From positions 54,995-118,994 of the forward strand of contig CALUJM010000006.1 of NCBI GenBank assembly GCA_944320975.1: a DNA stretch of 64,000 nt, in the 5' to 3' direction. Numbering within the stretch: the stretch's first letter is position 1; every line of letters starts with the position of its first letter. Positions 16,451-24,506 of this stretch are shown here, in pieces. A model generated the notes under the pieces. That model did not search any database, had not been told where the DNA came from, and saw nothing but the letters and a program-made list of their open reading frames with translations. A program made the translations under genes and the position numbers. Origin of the DNA: an uncultured Atopobiaceae bacterium (GTDB lineage: Bacteria; Actinomycetota; Coriobacteriia; Coriobacteriales; Atopobiaceae).

Positions 16451-16616
16451 TGAGGGTGTGTACAGCACCCCTTGAGGGTATGTGCACGTCCCGACCCGCT
16501 TGTTCTTCTCGGCCGTGGCGCTGACCTGCGGCTTTGCGAGAAGAACCTTGGGACTGGGTGTACATACCCTCAAGGCTGGGTGTACATACCCTCAAGGCTG
16601 GGTGTACATACCCTCA
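16451..16616. repeat. GGGTGTACATACCCTC repeat cluster with motif hairpin
   Basis: Three direct copies with a 22-base period begin at 16556, 16578 and 16600; two diverged inverted copies lie at 16451-16490. Between them GTTCTTCTCG (16502) and CGAGAAGAAC (16537) form an inverted pair. The whole can fold into one long hairpin. It fills most of the 376-base gap between the MFS and VanZ genes, which also must hold both promoters. The same repeat recurs at 41581. Confidence 0.88.
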
Positions 16617-16718
16617 GGACAAGGCCGACTCTTGCGAAACCGTAAGGGGCTTCGATGGCGACGGGCACGCCTCTGGGAGACAATGGGGTCGCACGAAGAG
16701 ACGAGAAGAACGGACGAC

Positions 16719-17714
16719 ATGAACCTCATCAGGCGTTTCCTCTCCGGGTACACGGACAACTTCCTCATGGCGCTGATGCTCTGGCCGCTGGCCTCGGCAG
16801 TGCTCACGCTGCCGATTCTGGCGTGGGTCTACCACCGCGACGGCCGGCTGCGGTTTGGCACGGTGGTCTCCACCTACCTCGCCGTGCTCTACGTGCTGGG
16901 CCTGGGGTGCTTCACGCTCTACCCGCTGCCGAGCGGCACCTCTGGCCTCGGCATCACCTACGGGGTGCCCTGGCAGCTGGACCCGCTCGCCTTCGTGGGC
17001 GACTTTCGGCGCGAGGGCGTGAGCACGCTGCCGCAGATCGCGTTCAACGTGGTGCTGTTCATGCCGCTCGGCTTCATCGCGGGGCGTCTGCTGCGCTGGG
17101 GCTTCTGGCGGTCGGTGATCGTGGGCTTGTTGGCGTCGCTTTGCATCGAGGCGGCGCAGGGCACGGGGCTCTTTGGCATCTACCCGTACGCATACCGCAC
17201 GGCCGACGTCGACGACCTCATCTACAACACGACCGGCGCTGCGGTGGGATGGCTGTGCGCGTCGGCGCTGGCGCGCGTGCTGCCGCCCGGGGCGCTGGCC
17301 GAGGAGGGCGAGGTCACGCACGCGCCGGGCTTCGTGCGCCGCTGCGTTGCGTTTTGGCTGGACACGCTGCTCGTGACGCTTCTCTCGCTCTTGGTGGGCG
17401 GCGCCATCGTCCTTGCGCTGGCGATGCTCGGCATCTCCGAGGGCGTGCGCGCCCACGTCATGGACGTCGTGCTCTACGCGGCGTTCGTGTGGGTGGAGCT
17501 CGTGGCCCCCTGGCGCCACGGCGGCTCGACGCCGGGCGGGGCCTTTGTCCGCATGTCGTGCGAGACCCAGGAGCGCGCGGGGGCGCGGCGCCTGGCCTTC
17601 TACGTGCTGCGCGTCGTGGTGCTGGGCGGTGCGTACTTCTTCTTCCCGCTGGCGTGGCCGATTCTCGCGCTCTTCTACCTCGTGATGCGAGCGATGCCCT
17701 ACGACCTTGTCTAG
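16719..17714 (+). CDS. VanZ-RDD fusion membrane protein
   Basis: A 331-residue membrane protein. Residues about 15-185 form a VanZ domain: FNVVLFMPLGFIAGRLL, SLCIEAAQGTGLFGIYPYAYR and DVDDLIYNTTGAAVGW are its hallmarks. From about 205 an RDD domain follows (FVRRCVAFWLDTLLVTLL ... WRHGGSTPGGAFVRMSC). VanZ proteins can give low-level teicoplanin resistance; RDD domains are linked with ion transport. The joint role is not known. ATG at 16719 follows a GAGAAGAACGG segment. Confidence 0.87.
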   Translation: MNLIRRFLSGYTDNFLMALMLWPLASAVLTLPILAWVYHRDGRLRFGTVVSTYLAVLYVLGLGCFTLYPLPSGTSGLGITYGVPWQLDPLAFVGDFRREGVSTLPQIAFNVVLFMPLGFIAGRLLRWGFWRSVIVGLLASLCIEAAQGTGLFGIYPYAYRTADVDDLIYNTTGAAVGWLCASALARVLPPGALAEEGEVTHAPGFVRRCVAFWLDTLLVTLLSLLVGGAIVLALAMLGISEGVRAHVMDVVLYAAFVWVELVAPWRHGGSTPGGAFVRMSCETQERAGARRLAFYVLRVVVLGGAYFFFPLAWPILALFYLVMRAMPYDLV

Positions 17715-17759
17715 GTCGCGGCGGAGAGAAGCCACCGGAGCATCTGCCCCGTTTTTGAG

Positions 17760-18245
17760 TCACACTGGCCGAGCGAGGTTATTGAGGGCCTCGCCGGCCA
17801 CGCGGTAGACCGTCCAGTCGCTCATGGGCTCGGCACCCATCGCGAGGTAGAAATCGATGCTCGGGCGGTTCCAGTCGAGACACCACCACTCGAGCCGGCC
17901 GCACCCGCGCTCCACCGCAATCTGCGCGAGCCGTCTGAGCAGCGCCTTTCCGTAGCCCTTTCCACGGTGCTCGGGACGGACGTAAAGGTCCTCCAGGTAG
18001 AGGCCCGCCCGACCAAGGAAGGTCGAGAAGTTGTGGAAGAAGAGGGCAAAACCGACCTCGCGGCCATCTTCCAGCGCAAAGATCACCTCGGCGCGCCCGC
18101 GGTCGAAGATCCACTCCTCGAGCGTGGGCTCGTCCGCCACGACCTCGTCGAGCATCCCCTCGTAGTCCGCCAGCTCGCGGATGAACTGAAGGATCAGCGG
18201 CACATCCGCGCGCCTAGCGCATCTGAACTCGGGTTCATTGCTCAT
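17760..18245 (-). CDS. GNAT N-acetyltransferase, diamine/thialysine acetyltransferase-like
   Basis: A 161-residue acetyltransferase. The acetyl-CoA loop VRPEHRGKGYGKALLRRLA is preceded by GLYLEDLYV and followed by CGRLEWWCLDWNRPSIDFY, a pattern close to eukaryote-type spermidine/spermine and thialysine acetyltransferases. It would transfer acetyl from acetyl-CoA to a small amine in the cytoplasm. ATG preceded by GGAGGTAAGAG. It is a single gene, convergent with the VanZ-RDD gene. Confidence 0.88.
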   Translation of the reverse strand: MSNEPEFRCARRADVPLILQFIRELADYEGMLDEVVADEPTLEEWIFDRGRAEVIFALEDGREVGFALFFHNFSTFLGRAGLYLEDLYVRPEHRGKGYGKALLRRLAQIAVERGCGRLEWWCLDWNRPSIDFYLAMGAEPMSDWTVYRVAGEALNNLARPV

Positions 18246-18262
18246 CTCTTACCTCCGTGGTC

Positions 18263-18301
18263 AAATGATCCAAAAGGGGACAATCCCCTTTTGGATCATT
18301 T
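18263..18301. repeat. 39-bp palindrome holding the TetM-like stop codon
   Basis: AAATGATCCAAAAGGGGAC with its complement. The TGA of the TetM-like gene (18298-18296) is in the right arm; the left arm lies 18 bases before the GNAT start. Confidence 0.92.
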
Positions 18302-20299
18302 CGAGAAGAACGCGGCGTCGGCGGGGCGGTACGGGCGCAGCCGCGCGGGGTCGGCGACGGTGTGGGCGTGCTCCGGGACGTCGTACCACTTGACGGTGCG
18401 GCCGGCACCGTGGCTGCAGAAGACGGAGTCCGGCGTGTTGGGGAGGTCGGCCTCGGGGTCGTAGGCCGCGGCGGCGATGACCTCTTCAGCGTTGTGGCAC
18501 GGCCGGTAGCCCGCGAGCTCCAGCGAGATGCGCCCGCGCCCGCCCGTGTAGCGCGCCACCTCGAGCGCGTACTCCCCCACCTCAGAGGCAGGCACCTCGC
18601 CCGCGATGCGCGCCGTTTCGCCGGACGCCACGGGAGCCTCGAAGACGGCCGCCATGCGCGTGAGGTCCGTGAGCGCGCGGCCCACGCGGTCGGCAGGCAC
18701 GGTCAGGCGGAAGCGGTACCACGGCTCCAGAAGCAGGCACTCCCCGCGCTCGCGCGCGCCCATGAGCGCCTGGCGAACGGCGCGGTAGGTGGCCTGGCGG
18801 AAGTCGCCGCCCTCGGTGTGCTTGGGATGAGCGCGGCCCGCGAGCAGCGTGATGCGCACGTCGGTGAGCGGCGCGCCCGTGAGGGGCCCAAGGTGGTCGC
18901 GTTCCATCGCGTTGGTGAGGACGAGGCGCTGCCAGTTGAGGTCCAGATCGTCGGTGGAGCAGCGGGTGCCAAACTCCACGCCGGCACCACGCGGGAGCGG
19001 CTCCACCGAAAGACGTGCCTCGGCGTAGTGGCGCAGCGGCTCGAAGTGGCCCACGCCTTCGGCGGGCGCGGTCACGGTCTCCTTGTAGAGGATGCCGCCC
19101 GGTCCGAAGGTGACGCTCATGCCGTAGCGCTCGCGCAGCAGCTCGGCGATCACGTCCTGCTGGACCTCGCCCATGAGCTGGACATGCGCCTCCTGGAGCT
19201 GCTCGTGCCAGGTCACGCCGAGCATCGGGTCCTCGCTCGCGAGCTCGCGAAGCGCCCGCACGAGCGAGGAGACGTCCGTCCCGGGCTCGGGAATCACCTG
19301 ATAGGACAGGACGGGCGCGAGCACCGGGCGCTCGCCGGCGGGCTCGGCGCCGAGAGGGCTCCCGGGCACCACGTGCGAGAGGCCCGTGACGGCGCAGATC
19401 CGCCCCGCGGGCACCTCGGCGACGGTCTCAAAGCTCGCGCCCTGATAGAGGCGCACCTCGTTGACCTTCTCCTGCCACGTGACTCCGCGGTCGCTGCCCG
19501 CGAGCTGCATCTTGGCGCGCAGCGAGCCGCCCGTCACCTTCACCCAGGCGAGCCGCTCGCCGCGAGCCGAGCGGGAGACGCGATAGACGCGAGCCGCGAA
19601 CTCCGTGGGCCAGTCCTTCTCGGCGATGAGGTGGGAGACGCCGTCGAGCAGCTCGCGCACGCCGTCGTCGCGCAGCGCCGCGCCGAAGAAGCACGGGAAG
19701 ACCCCGCGGGCGGCCACGATGCGCGCAAGCGTTGTCGTAGCGAGCTCGCCGCTCTCCAGATACTCGTCCAGAGCCGCCTCGTCGCTTGCGGCCGCCTCCT
19801 CCGTTGCCGCCGGGTCGCCGGCGAGCAGCGCGGCCGCGTCGACGCAGCCCGTCGAGAGGCGCGAGGAAAGCTCGGCGAGAAGTTCTTCTCGCCCGGGGCT
19901 TTCCAGGTCGCACTTGTTCACGAAGACAAAGGTCGGAATCGCATGGCGCTCGAGCAGGTCCCAGAGCGTCTCGGTATGGCCCTGGACGCCGTCGTTGGCC
20001 CCCACCACGAGAATCGCGTAGTCGAGGGCCTGCAGCGTGCGCTCCGCCTCGGCGGAGAAGTCCACGTGGCCGGGCGCGTCCACGAGCATGAGGTGGGCGT
20101 CGCCCCAGTCAAGGGCGGCGCTGGACGAGAAAATCGTGATGCCGCGCTCGCGCTCCATGGCGTCGGTGTCGAGGTGCGAGTCGCCGCTGTCCACGCGACC
20201 GGGGTTGCGAATGGCGCCCGCGGCGGCGAGCATGGCCTCCGCGAGCGTAGTCTTGCCCGCGTCGACGTGCGCCAGAAGTCCCACGACCGCCTGTCTCAC
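18296..20299 (-). CDS. TetM/EF-G-like translational GTPase (ribosomal protection family)
   Basis: A 667-residue GTPase with EF-G domain order. G1 AHVDAGKTT (residues 10-18), switch I ERERGITI, G3 DAPGHVDF and G4 NKCD are intact. Length and layout match the tetracycline ribosomal protection group (TetM/TetO) rather than true EF-G (about 700) or LepA. Chromosomal relatives of unproven resistance are common in this class. GTG start after GGAGGTTGACGC. It is divergent from an ABC-F gene, another ribosome-acting family. Confidence 0.9.
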   Translation of the reverse strand: MRQAVVGLLAHVDAGKTTLAEAMLAAAGAIRNPGRVDSGDSHLDTDAMERERGITIFSSSAALDWGDAHLMLVDAPGHVDFSAEAERTLQALDYAILVVGANDGVQGHTETLWDLLERHAIPTFVFVNKCDLESPGREELLAELSSRLSTGCVDAAALLAGDPAATEEAAASDEAALDEYLESGELATTTLARIVAARGVFPCFFGAALRDDGVRELLDGVSHLIAEKDWPTEFAARVYRVSRSARGERLAWVKVTGGSLRAKMQLAGSDRGVTWQEKVNEVRLYQGASFETVAEVPAGRICAVTGLSHVVPGSPLGAEPAGERPVLAPVLSYQVIPEPGTDVSSLVRALRELASEDPMLGVTWHEQLQEAHVQLMGEVQQDVIAELLRERYGMSVTFGPGGILYKETVTAPAEGVGHFEPLRHYAEARLSVEPLPRGAGVEFGTRCSTDDLDLNWQRLVLTNAMERDHLGPLTGAPLTDVRITLLAGRAHPKHTEGGDFRQATYRAVRQALMGARERGECLLLEPWYRFRLTVPADRVGRALTDLTRMAAVFEAPVASGETARIAGEVPASEVGEYALEVARYTGGRGRISLELAGYRPCHNAEEVIAAAAYDPEADLPNTPDSVFCSHGAGRTVKWYDVPEHAHTVADPARLRPYRPADAAFFSK

Positions 20300-20310
20300 G
20301 CGTCAACCTC

Positions 20311-20345
20311 CTATGATGAAAAGGGACTGTCCCTTTTCATCATAG
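20311..20345. repeat. 35-bp palindrome, GATGAAAAGGGAC family
   Basis: Perfect CTATGATGAAAAGGGACTG and complement, 12 bases upstream of the TetM-like start codon and immediately upstream of the ABC-F promoter region. Its position at gene starts rather than ends is unlike the TGATTC versions. Confidence 0.93.
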
Positions 20346-20347
20346 GG

Positions 20348-20404
20348 TATACTGGCGACGTCGTGACCCCGTCGAAAGGACCCGGAGCCTTGCGCATTCG
20401 CTAG
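20348..20404 (+). promoter_or_regulatory. Possible ABC-F promoter and tiny leader frame
   Basis: TATACT at 20348-20353 looks like a -10 element. Downstream, AAAGGACCCGGAGCC precedes TTG CGC ATT CGC TAG (20390-20404), a four-codon frame ending 61 bases before the ABC-F gene. Leader peptides that sense stalled ribosomes control several antibiotic-resistance ABC-F genes; here this is only suggestive, as the frame is so short. Confidence 0.3.
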
Positions 20405-20427
20405 ACATCCTCGACCAAGAAACCCCG

Positions 20428-20457
20428 ATGATGGAAAGGGACTGTCCCTTTTCATCA
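20428..20457. repeat. Second GATGAAAAGGGAC palindrome before the ABC-F gene
   Basis: GATGATGGAAAGGGACTG with a right arm CCCTTTTCATCAG. One arm mismatch. It ends nine bases before the ABC-F start, overlapping the region of the ribosome binding site, so a hairpin here could affect translation. Confidence 0.88.
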
Positions 20458-20465
20458 GAGAAGAG

Positions 20466-21968
20466 ATGTCTATGCAACTGGTGCTCTCCGGCGTCACGTA
20501 CGCCTATCCCGCGGCCCGCGAGGCCGTCATCAACAACCTCACCGTCACTTTCCCCATCGGCTGGACTGCGCTTCTGGGCGACAACGGCTGCGGCAAGACC
20601 ACGCTGGCCAAGATCGCGTGCGGGCTCCTGCGCCCGGATGCCGGCTCGGTCACGCGCGGCCTCGTCTGCGCCTACGTGGCGCAGGACGCCGACGAGCCGC
20701 CCGAGGCGCTCGCCGACTTTGCGCTCGACTATGGCCGAGCTGCCCGGGAGCTGCGCGAGAGCTTCCGAATCGCTGACGACCTGCCGTGGCGCTGGGACGA
20801 GCTCTCCTTTGGCGAGCGCAAGAAGCTGCAGGTGGCGGTTGCCCTCTGGAGCAGTCCGGACGTGCTCGTGGCGGACGAGCCCACCAACCACCTCGATGCG
20901 GACGCCCGCGAGCAGCTGGGCGCGGCGCTCGCACGCTTCCGCGGCATCGGAATCCTCGTGAGCCACGACCGCGAGCTCGTCGATCTTCTCGCCGCGCGCT
21001 GCGCGTCCTTTGAGCCCGGCGGCATCGTCGTGCGCCCGGGAGGCTACAGCTCCGCGCACGCCCAGGCAGAGCTCGAGCGCAGCTCCGCGGCAGCTGAGCG
21101 TCAGAACGCCAGGCGCGAGCTCGCACGCCTGGCGGCCGAGAAGGACAAGCGGGCACACGAGGCGGCGCGGGCGGACGCTCGGCGGAGCAAGAGGAACCTG
21201 GATCCGCGCGACCGCGACGCCCGCGGGAGAATCGACCTTGCTATCTTCACCGGCAAGGACGGGCAGGCGGGGCGCCTCTCGTCCCAGATGGACGCGCGCC
21301 TTGCCGCTGCGCAGGAGCGCCTGGCTGCCGCCCGCGTAACCAAGCGCTATGACGGCGACCTCTGGATGGACGCCGAGCCCGCGCGGCGGCGCACGGTGCT
21401 GCACGTTCCCGCAGCGACCATCCTCTGCGGCCCGGAGGGCACGCTCGAGATACCCGAGCTCTGGGTGGGGAGCACCGACCACGTGGGCATTGTCGGGCCC
21501 AACGGAGCCGGCAAGTCCACGCTCCTCGCGCACCTGCGGGTCCTTCTCGCCCAGGCGACAGACGCCGGGCTGGGCCTAGAGATGCTGGACATCCCGCAGG
21601 AGCTCCCGGCAGAGGCCCGCGACGCCGTGGTAGCGCGCGTGGCGGAGCTGGCGCCGGCCGAGCGCGGACGCGTGCTCTCCAGCGTGGCGCAGCTCAACTC
21701 CGACCCGGACCGCATCCTCGAGGGCGGGCGCACGAGCCCCGGCGAGCTGCGTAAGCTCATGCTCGCCGAGGGCATCCTGCGCCACCCCGCGCTCATCGTC
21801 ATGGACGAGCCGACCAACCACCTGGACCTGCACTCCACCGAGGCGCTCGAGCGCGCGCTCGCGGCGTATCCCGGGGCGCTTTTGCTGGTGAGCCACGACC
21901 GGCGGTTCCTCGACGCCTGCACCACGCGCACCTGGGAGGTCCGCGACGGCCGCGTGCGCGAGCGATGA
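20466..21968 (+). CDS. ABC-F family ATPase (ribosome-associated)
   Basis: A 500-residue protein with two soluble ABC domains and no membrane part. Domain 1 has GDNGCGKTT, signature LSFGERKK and DEPTNHLDAD; domain 2 has GPNGAGKST, TSPGELRK and DEPTNHLDLH. The charged linker (about residues 195-280) is the region that enters the ribosomal E/P site in ABC-F proteins. Members regulate translation or protect ribosomes from antibiotics; which applies is unclear. Divergent from the TetM-like gene. Its TGA stop is inside the palindrome at 21964. ATG at 20472 is an alternative start. Confidence 0.9.
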   Translation: MSMQLVLSGVTYAYPAAREAVINNLTVTFPIGWTALLGDNGCGKTTLAKIACGLLRPDAGSVTRGLVCAYVAQDADEPPEALADFALDYGRAARELRESFRIADDLPWRWDELSFGERKKLQVAVALWSSPDVLVADEPTNHLDADAREQLGAALARFRGIGILVSHDRELVDLLAARCASFEPGGIVVRPGGYSSAHAQAELERSSAAAERQNARRELARLAAEKDKRAHEAARADARRSKRNLDPRDRDARGRIDLAIFTGKDGQAGRLSSQMDARLAAAQERLAAARVTKRYDGDLWMDAEPARRRTVLHVPAATILCGPEGTLEIPELWVGSTDHVGIVGPNGAGKSTLLAHLRVLLAQATDAGLGLEMLDIPQELPAEARDAVVARVAELAPAERGRVLSSVAQLNSDPDRILEGGRTSPGELRKLMLAEGILRHPALIVMDEPTNHLDLHSTEALERALAAYPGALLLVSHDRRFLDACTTRTWEVRDGRVRER

Positions 21969-21999
21969 GTCAAAAGGGGCCTGTCCCCTTTTAGATCAC
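21964..21999. repeat. Palindrome holding the stop codons of ABC-F and kinase genes
   Basis: TGAGTCAAAAGGGG and a right arm CCCCTTTTAGATCA. The ABC-F TGA (21966-21968) and the opposite-strand TGA of the sensor kinase (21998-21996) are in its outer bases. The kinase ends here before any ATPase domain. Confidence 0.9.
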
Positions 22000-22967
22000 T
22001 CGAAGGCGGCGGACATGATGCGGGAGGCGCACTCGTCGAGCTCGCGGGCGGCGTCGGCCACCGCGGCAGCCGCGGCCTCGGCGTCCGGCCCCGTGGCCTC
22101 ACCCCGCGCGAGCAGCTCCGCGTTGGCGCTCACCACCGTGAGCGGCGTCTTGAGCTCGTGCGCGAGCTGCGTCACGGTCTCGCGGCGCTCCTCCTCGGCC
22201 CGCCAGCGCGCGTCGAGCGTCTCGCGCAACGCCGCCCGCATGCGCTCCATCGCCGCGAGCAGGTCGTTCACCTGGCGCACGTTGGAACGGCCCACCGGGG
22301 AGTCCAGGTCGGAGGCCTCGATGCGCGCCGCCGCCTCGGCCGCCGGCCGAAGCTTGCGCGAGATCACGTGCGCGGCCCAGGCGCCCACGCCCACGATCAG
22401 CGCCGCGCCCGCTCCCGCGCAGGTCCACCCCAGCTGCACCAGGACGTTCGGCCGGCTGTCGCGCAGCTCGCGCGTAGCGTACTGCGGCAGGTTCTGGTAT
22501 GCGAGAAGGACGATGGTGCCGTTGTCGAGCCGGGCGTACCGGTAGTGGTGAACGGCGCTGCCCCAGATATCGTAGTAGCGCGGCAACTCCTCGACGTGCC
22601 AGCCCAGAGCATCGGAGCCCTTGAGGTGCTCCGCAACGGTGCGCAGAATCGAGTACTCGTCCCCAAGGTCGCTCGCAAGCTCGTTGCCCTTCTCGTCCAT
22701 CAGCAGGTACCAGTAGGCGGACGGGATGACGCTCGGGTCAAACGCATCCTGCGCGGCGAGCTTCTGCCGTACCTCTTCGACGTGCTCAGAGCCGTAGTCC
22801 GCCGGGTAGACCTCGCCCGACTGCAGCATCCCCTTGAGCGCAAGCTGCGCCCAGAGCACAATCGCCAGAAGCCCCACGATCACGTACACGAAGTAGCGGC
22901 CGACCACAAAGCCCATCGGCAGGCCGCGCCAGCAACGCCGCCCGGCGGTCTCATTCACAGCTGCCAT
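21996..22967 (-). CDS. Sensor histidine kinase lacking its ATPase domain (truncated)
   Basis: A 323-residue membrane protein: helix 1 (about 20-45), an extracytoplasmic sensor loop, helix 2 (about 178-202), a HAMP region and the dimerisation/phosphoacceptor domain with LAHELKTPLT, His270. Full-length OmpR-type kinases continue another 120 or so residues with N, G1 and G2 ATP-binding boxes; here the protein stops 54 residues after the histidine, in the palindrome at 21964. It overlaps the response regulator gene by 13 bases. It could still act as phosphatase, scaffold or acceptor, but cannot bind ATP as it stands. Confidence 0.88.
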   Translation of the reverse strand: MAAVNETAGRRCWRGLPMGFVVGRYFVYVIVGLLAIVLWAQLALKGMLQSGEVYPADYGSEHVEEVRQKLAAQDAFDPSVIPSAYWYLLMDEKGNELASDLGDEYSILRTVAEHLKGSDALGWHVEELPRYYDIWGSAVHHYRYARLDNGTIVLLAYQNLPQYATRELRDSRPNVLVQLGWTCAGAGAALIVGVGAWAAHVISRKLRPAAEAAARIEASDLDSPVGRSNVRQVNDLLAAMERMRAALRETLDARWRAEEERRETVTQLAHELKTPLTVVSANAELLARGEATGPDAEAAAAAVADAARELDECASRIMSAAFE

Positions 22968-23629
22968 TTGTATCCCGCCTTCCAGACGGTTTCGATTGGA
23001 TCCACCCCGGCGGCCGCGAGCTTTCTGCGCGCGCGACTCACGTGCATCGAGATGGCATCGTCGCCCGCGACGCTCTCCCAGCCGAGCACGTGCTCGCGCA
23101 GCTGGGAGCGCGAGAACACCTGCCCAGGGCGTCGGGCGAGAAACTCGCAGATCTCATATTCGGTAGCGGTGAGCGGCACGACCTGCCCGCTCACCTCGAT
23201 CTGCTTGAAAGCGAGAAGGACGCGAAGCTCCGTGCCGCCTGCATCAAAGGCGAGCGCGCTCACGCGCGGACGGCGCTCCCGGCGCAGGTGCGCCGCCACC
23301 TTGGCGCGCAGTTCATCGACCCCGAAGGGCTTGCGGAGGTAGTCGTCCGCGCCCAGGCCGAGGCCCAGCACCGCGTCCTTCTCGGCAATGCGCGCCGTGA
23401 GAAACAGCACCGGCGCGTCCACGCGCGAGCGGATGGCACGCAGCAGCTCAAAGCCGTCGAGCCCCGGCATCATGACGTCAAGGATCAGCAGGTCGTAGCG
23501 GTTGAGTTCCATGCCCGGCACGCACGTGGGATCGCACACGGACGTCACCACGTGCCCGTCGAGCGCGAGAACCCGCTCAAGCGTCTCCGTGATCGCCCGC
23601 TCGTCGTCCACCACCAGAATCCGTGCCAT
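22955..23629 (-). CDS. OmpR/PhoB-family response regulator
   Basis: A 224-residue regulator. The receiver domain has the acidic pair D8-D9, phosphoacceptor D51 (LILDVMMPGLDG), T78 and K100 (LRKPF). The C-terminal winged helix (LTATEYEICEFLARRPGQVFSRSQLREHVLGW ... MHVSRARRKL) binds DNA. It is first in an operon with the truncated kinase, so its phosphate source may be missing or come from another kinase. Targets are unknown; the adjacent SdpI-like gene is a possibility. Confidence 0.95.
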   Translation of the reverse strand: MARILVVDDERAITETLERVLALDGHVVTSVCDPTCVPGMELNRYDLLILDVMMPGLDGFELLRAIRSRVDAPVLFLTARIAEKDAVLGLGLGADDYLRKPFGVDELRAKVAAHLRRERRPRVSALAFDAGGTELRVLLAFKQIEVSGQVVPLTATEYEICEFLARRPGQVFSRSQLREHVLGWESVAGDDAISMHVSRARRKLAAAGVDPIETVWKAGYKWQL

Positions 23630-23692
23630 CGCCGTCCCCTCTCTCGCGTCTGGGGACAGCGTATCAGGCCCGTCTAACGGTTCCCTAACGGG

Positions 23693-23767
23693 TTCTGTAA
23701 ATTTGGGACAGTCCCCAATTCACATAAAAGATTTCTGTTAGTTGGGGACTGTCCCCAATTTACAGAA
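23693..23767. repeat. Two tandem AATTGGGGAC palindromes
   Basis: An older copy (23693-23725, TTCTGTAAATTTGGGACAG with an imperfect right arm) is followed by a better one (23732-23767). The second carries the TAA stop of the SdpI-like gene (23762-23760) in its right arm. Confidence 0.88.
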
Positions 23768-24449
23768 CGCGCTTCCAGATCAGGAAGCTGTAGAGCGTGA
23801 CGAGCGCCACGCCGCCGAGAAGCGTCACGAGCAGCACCGCCACCAGCACCCCCTCGGGCAGCATTGACCCGAGAAACGCCATCGCGCACATCACCGCGCC
23901 CATGACCACGAAAACCGGACCGGCGAAGCGGTGGGTGCGACGCCAGTTGTCCGGGTCGTCGAGCGCCCACGGCACGCGCACGCCGAAGGTGTAGTTGGGC
24001 TCGATGCGCGGCATCGCGATGCCAAGGCCCACGAGGAGCAGACCCATGAAGCCAAAGACGAGCGAGCCCACGGCAGACCCGCTCTCCGGGACGAGCCCGA
24101 GCGCCGTGGCAGGCGTGAGCCAGCCCACGGCGACCATGAACACGGTAAAGGCTGCCGAGAACCCCTGGTAGATACCCTTGAAGCGATTGAAGCTGGCCCC
24201 GCGTGGGTCAAAGTACGGCACCGCGAAGAGCAGGGCCAGCATGAGCAGCGGCATGACGACGCCCATGAAGACCGTGGAGCCCTTGTCACTCCAGCCGTCG
24301 ACGGAGCCGTCCGCGCCCCAGTGCGTGGGAACGGTCTCCGGCATCGCGGGCAGCGCCCAGAAAAGGTAGGCCGCCGAGCTCGCCAAAACCATGACGAGAA
24401 GGACCGCCCACAGCGCCTTGTCGCGCATCTCGAGGTTCAATCCAGCCAT
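23760..24449 (-). CDS. SdpI/YhfL family membrane protein with DUF1648
   Basis: A 229-residue membrane protein with about six helices. The N-terminal DUF1648 segment (ALPAMPETVPTHWGADGSVDGW) is followed by an SdpI-type domain (RIEPNYTFGVRVPWALDDPDNWRRTHRFAGPVFV). In Bacillus SdpI is the immunity and signalling protein for a peptide toxin; no sdpC-like toxin gene is nearby, so function here is unassigned. ATG preceded by GAGGCTGAC. It adjoins the two-component genes on the same strand. Confidence 0.88.
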   Translation of the reverse strand: MAGLNLEMRDKALWAVLLVMVLASSAAYLFWALPAMPETVPTHWGADGSVDGWSDKGSTVFMGVVMPLLMLALLFAVPYFDPRGASFNRFKGIYQGFSAAFTVFMVAVGWLTPATALGLVPESGSAVGSLVFGFMGLLLVGLGIAMPRIEPNYTFGVRVPWALDDPDNWRRTHRFAGPVFVVMGAVMCAMAFLGSMLPEGVLVAVLLVTLLGGVALVTLYSFLIWKRVL

Positions 24450-24506
24450 GTCAGCCTCCTCAGACGAGCATGATGCGCGATGTTATACCCCTCCCGCAGA
24501 CGCTTA

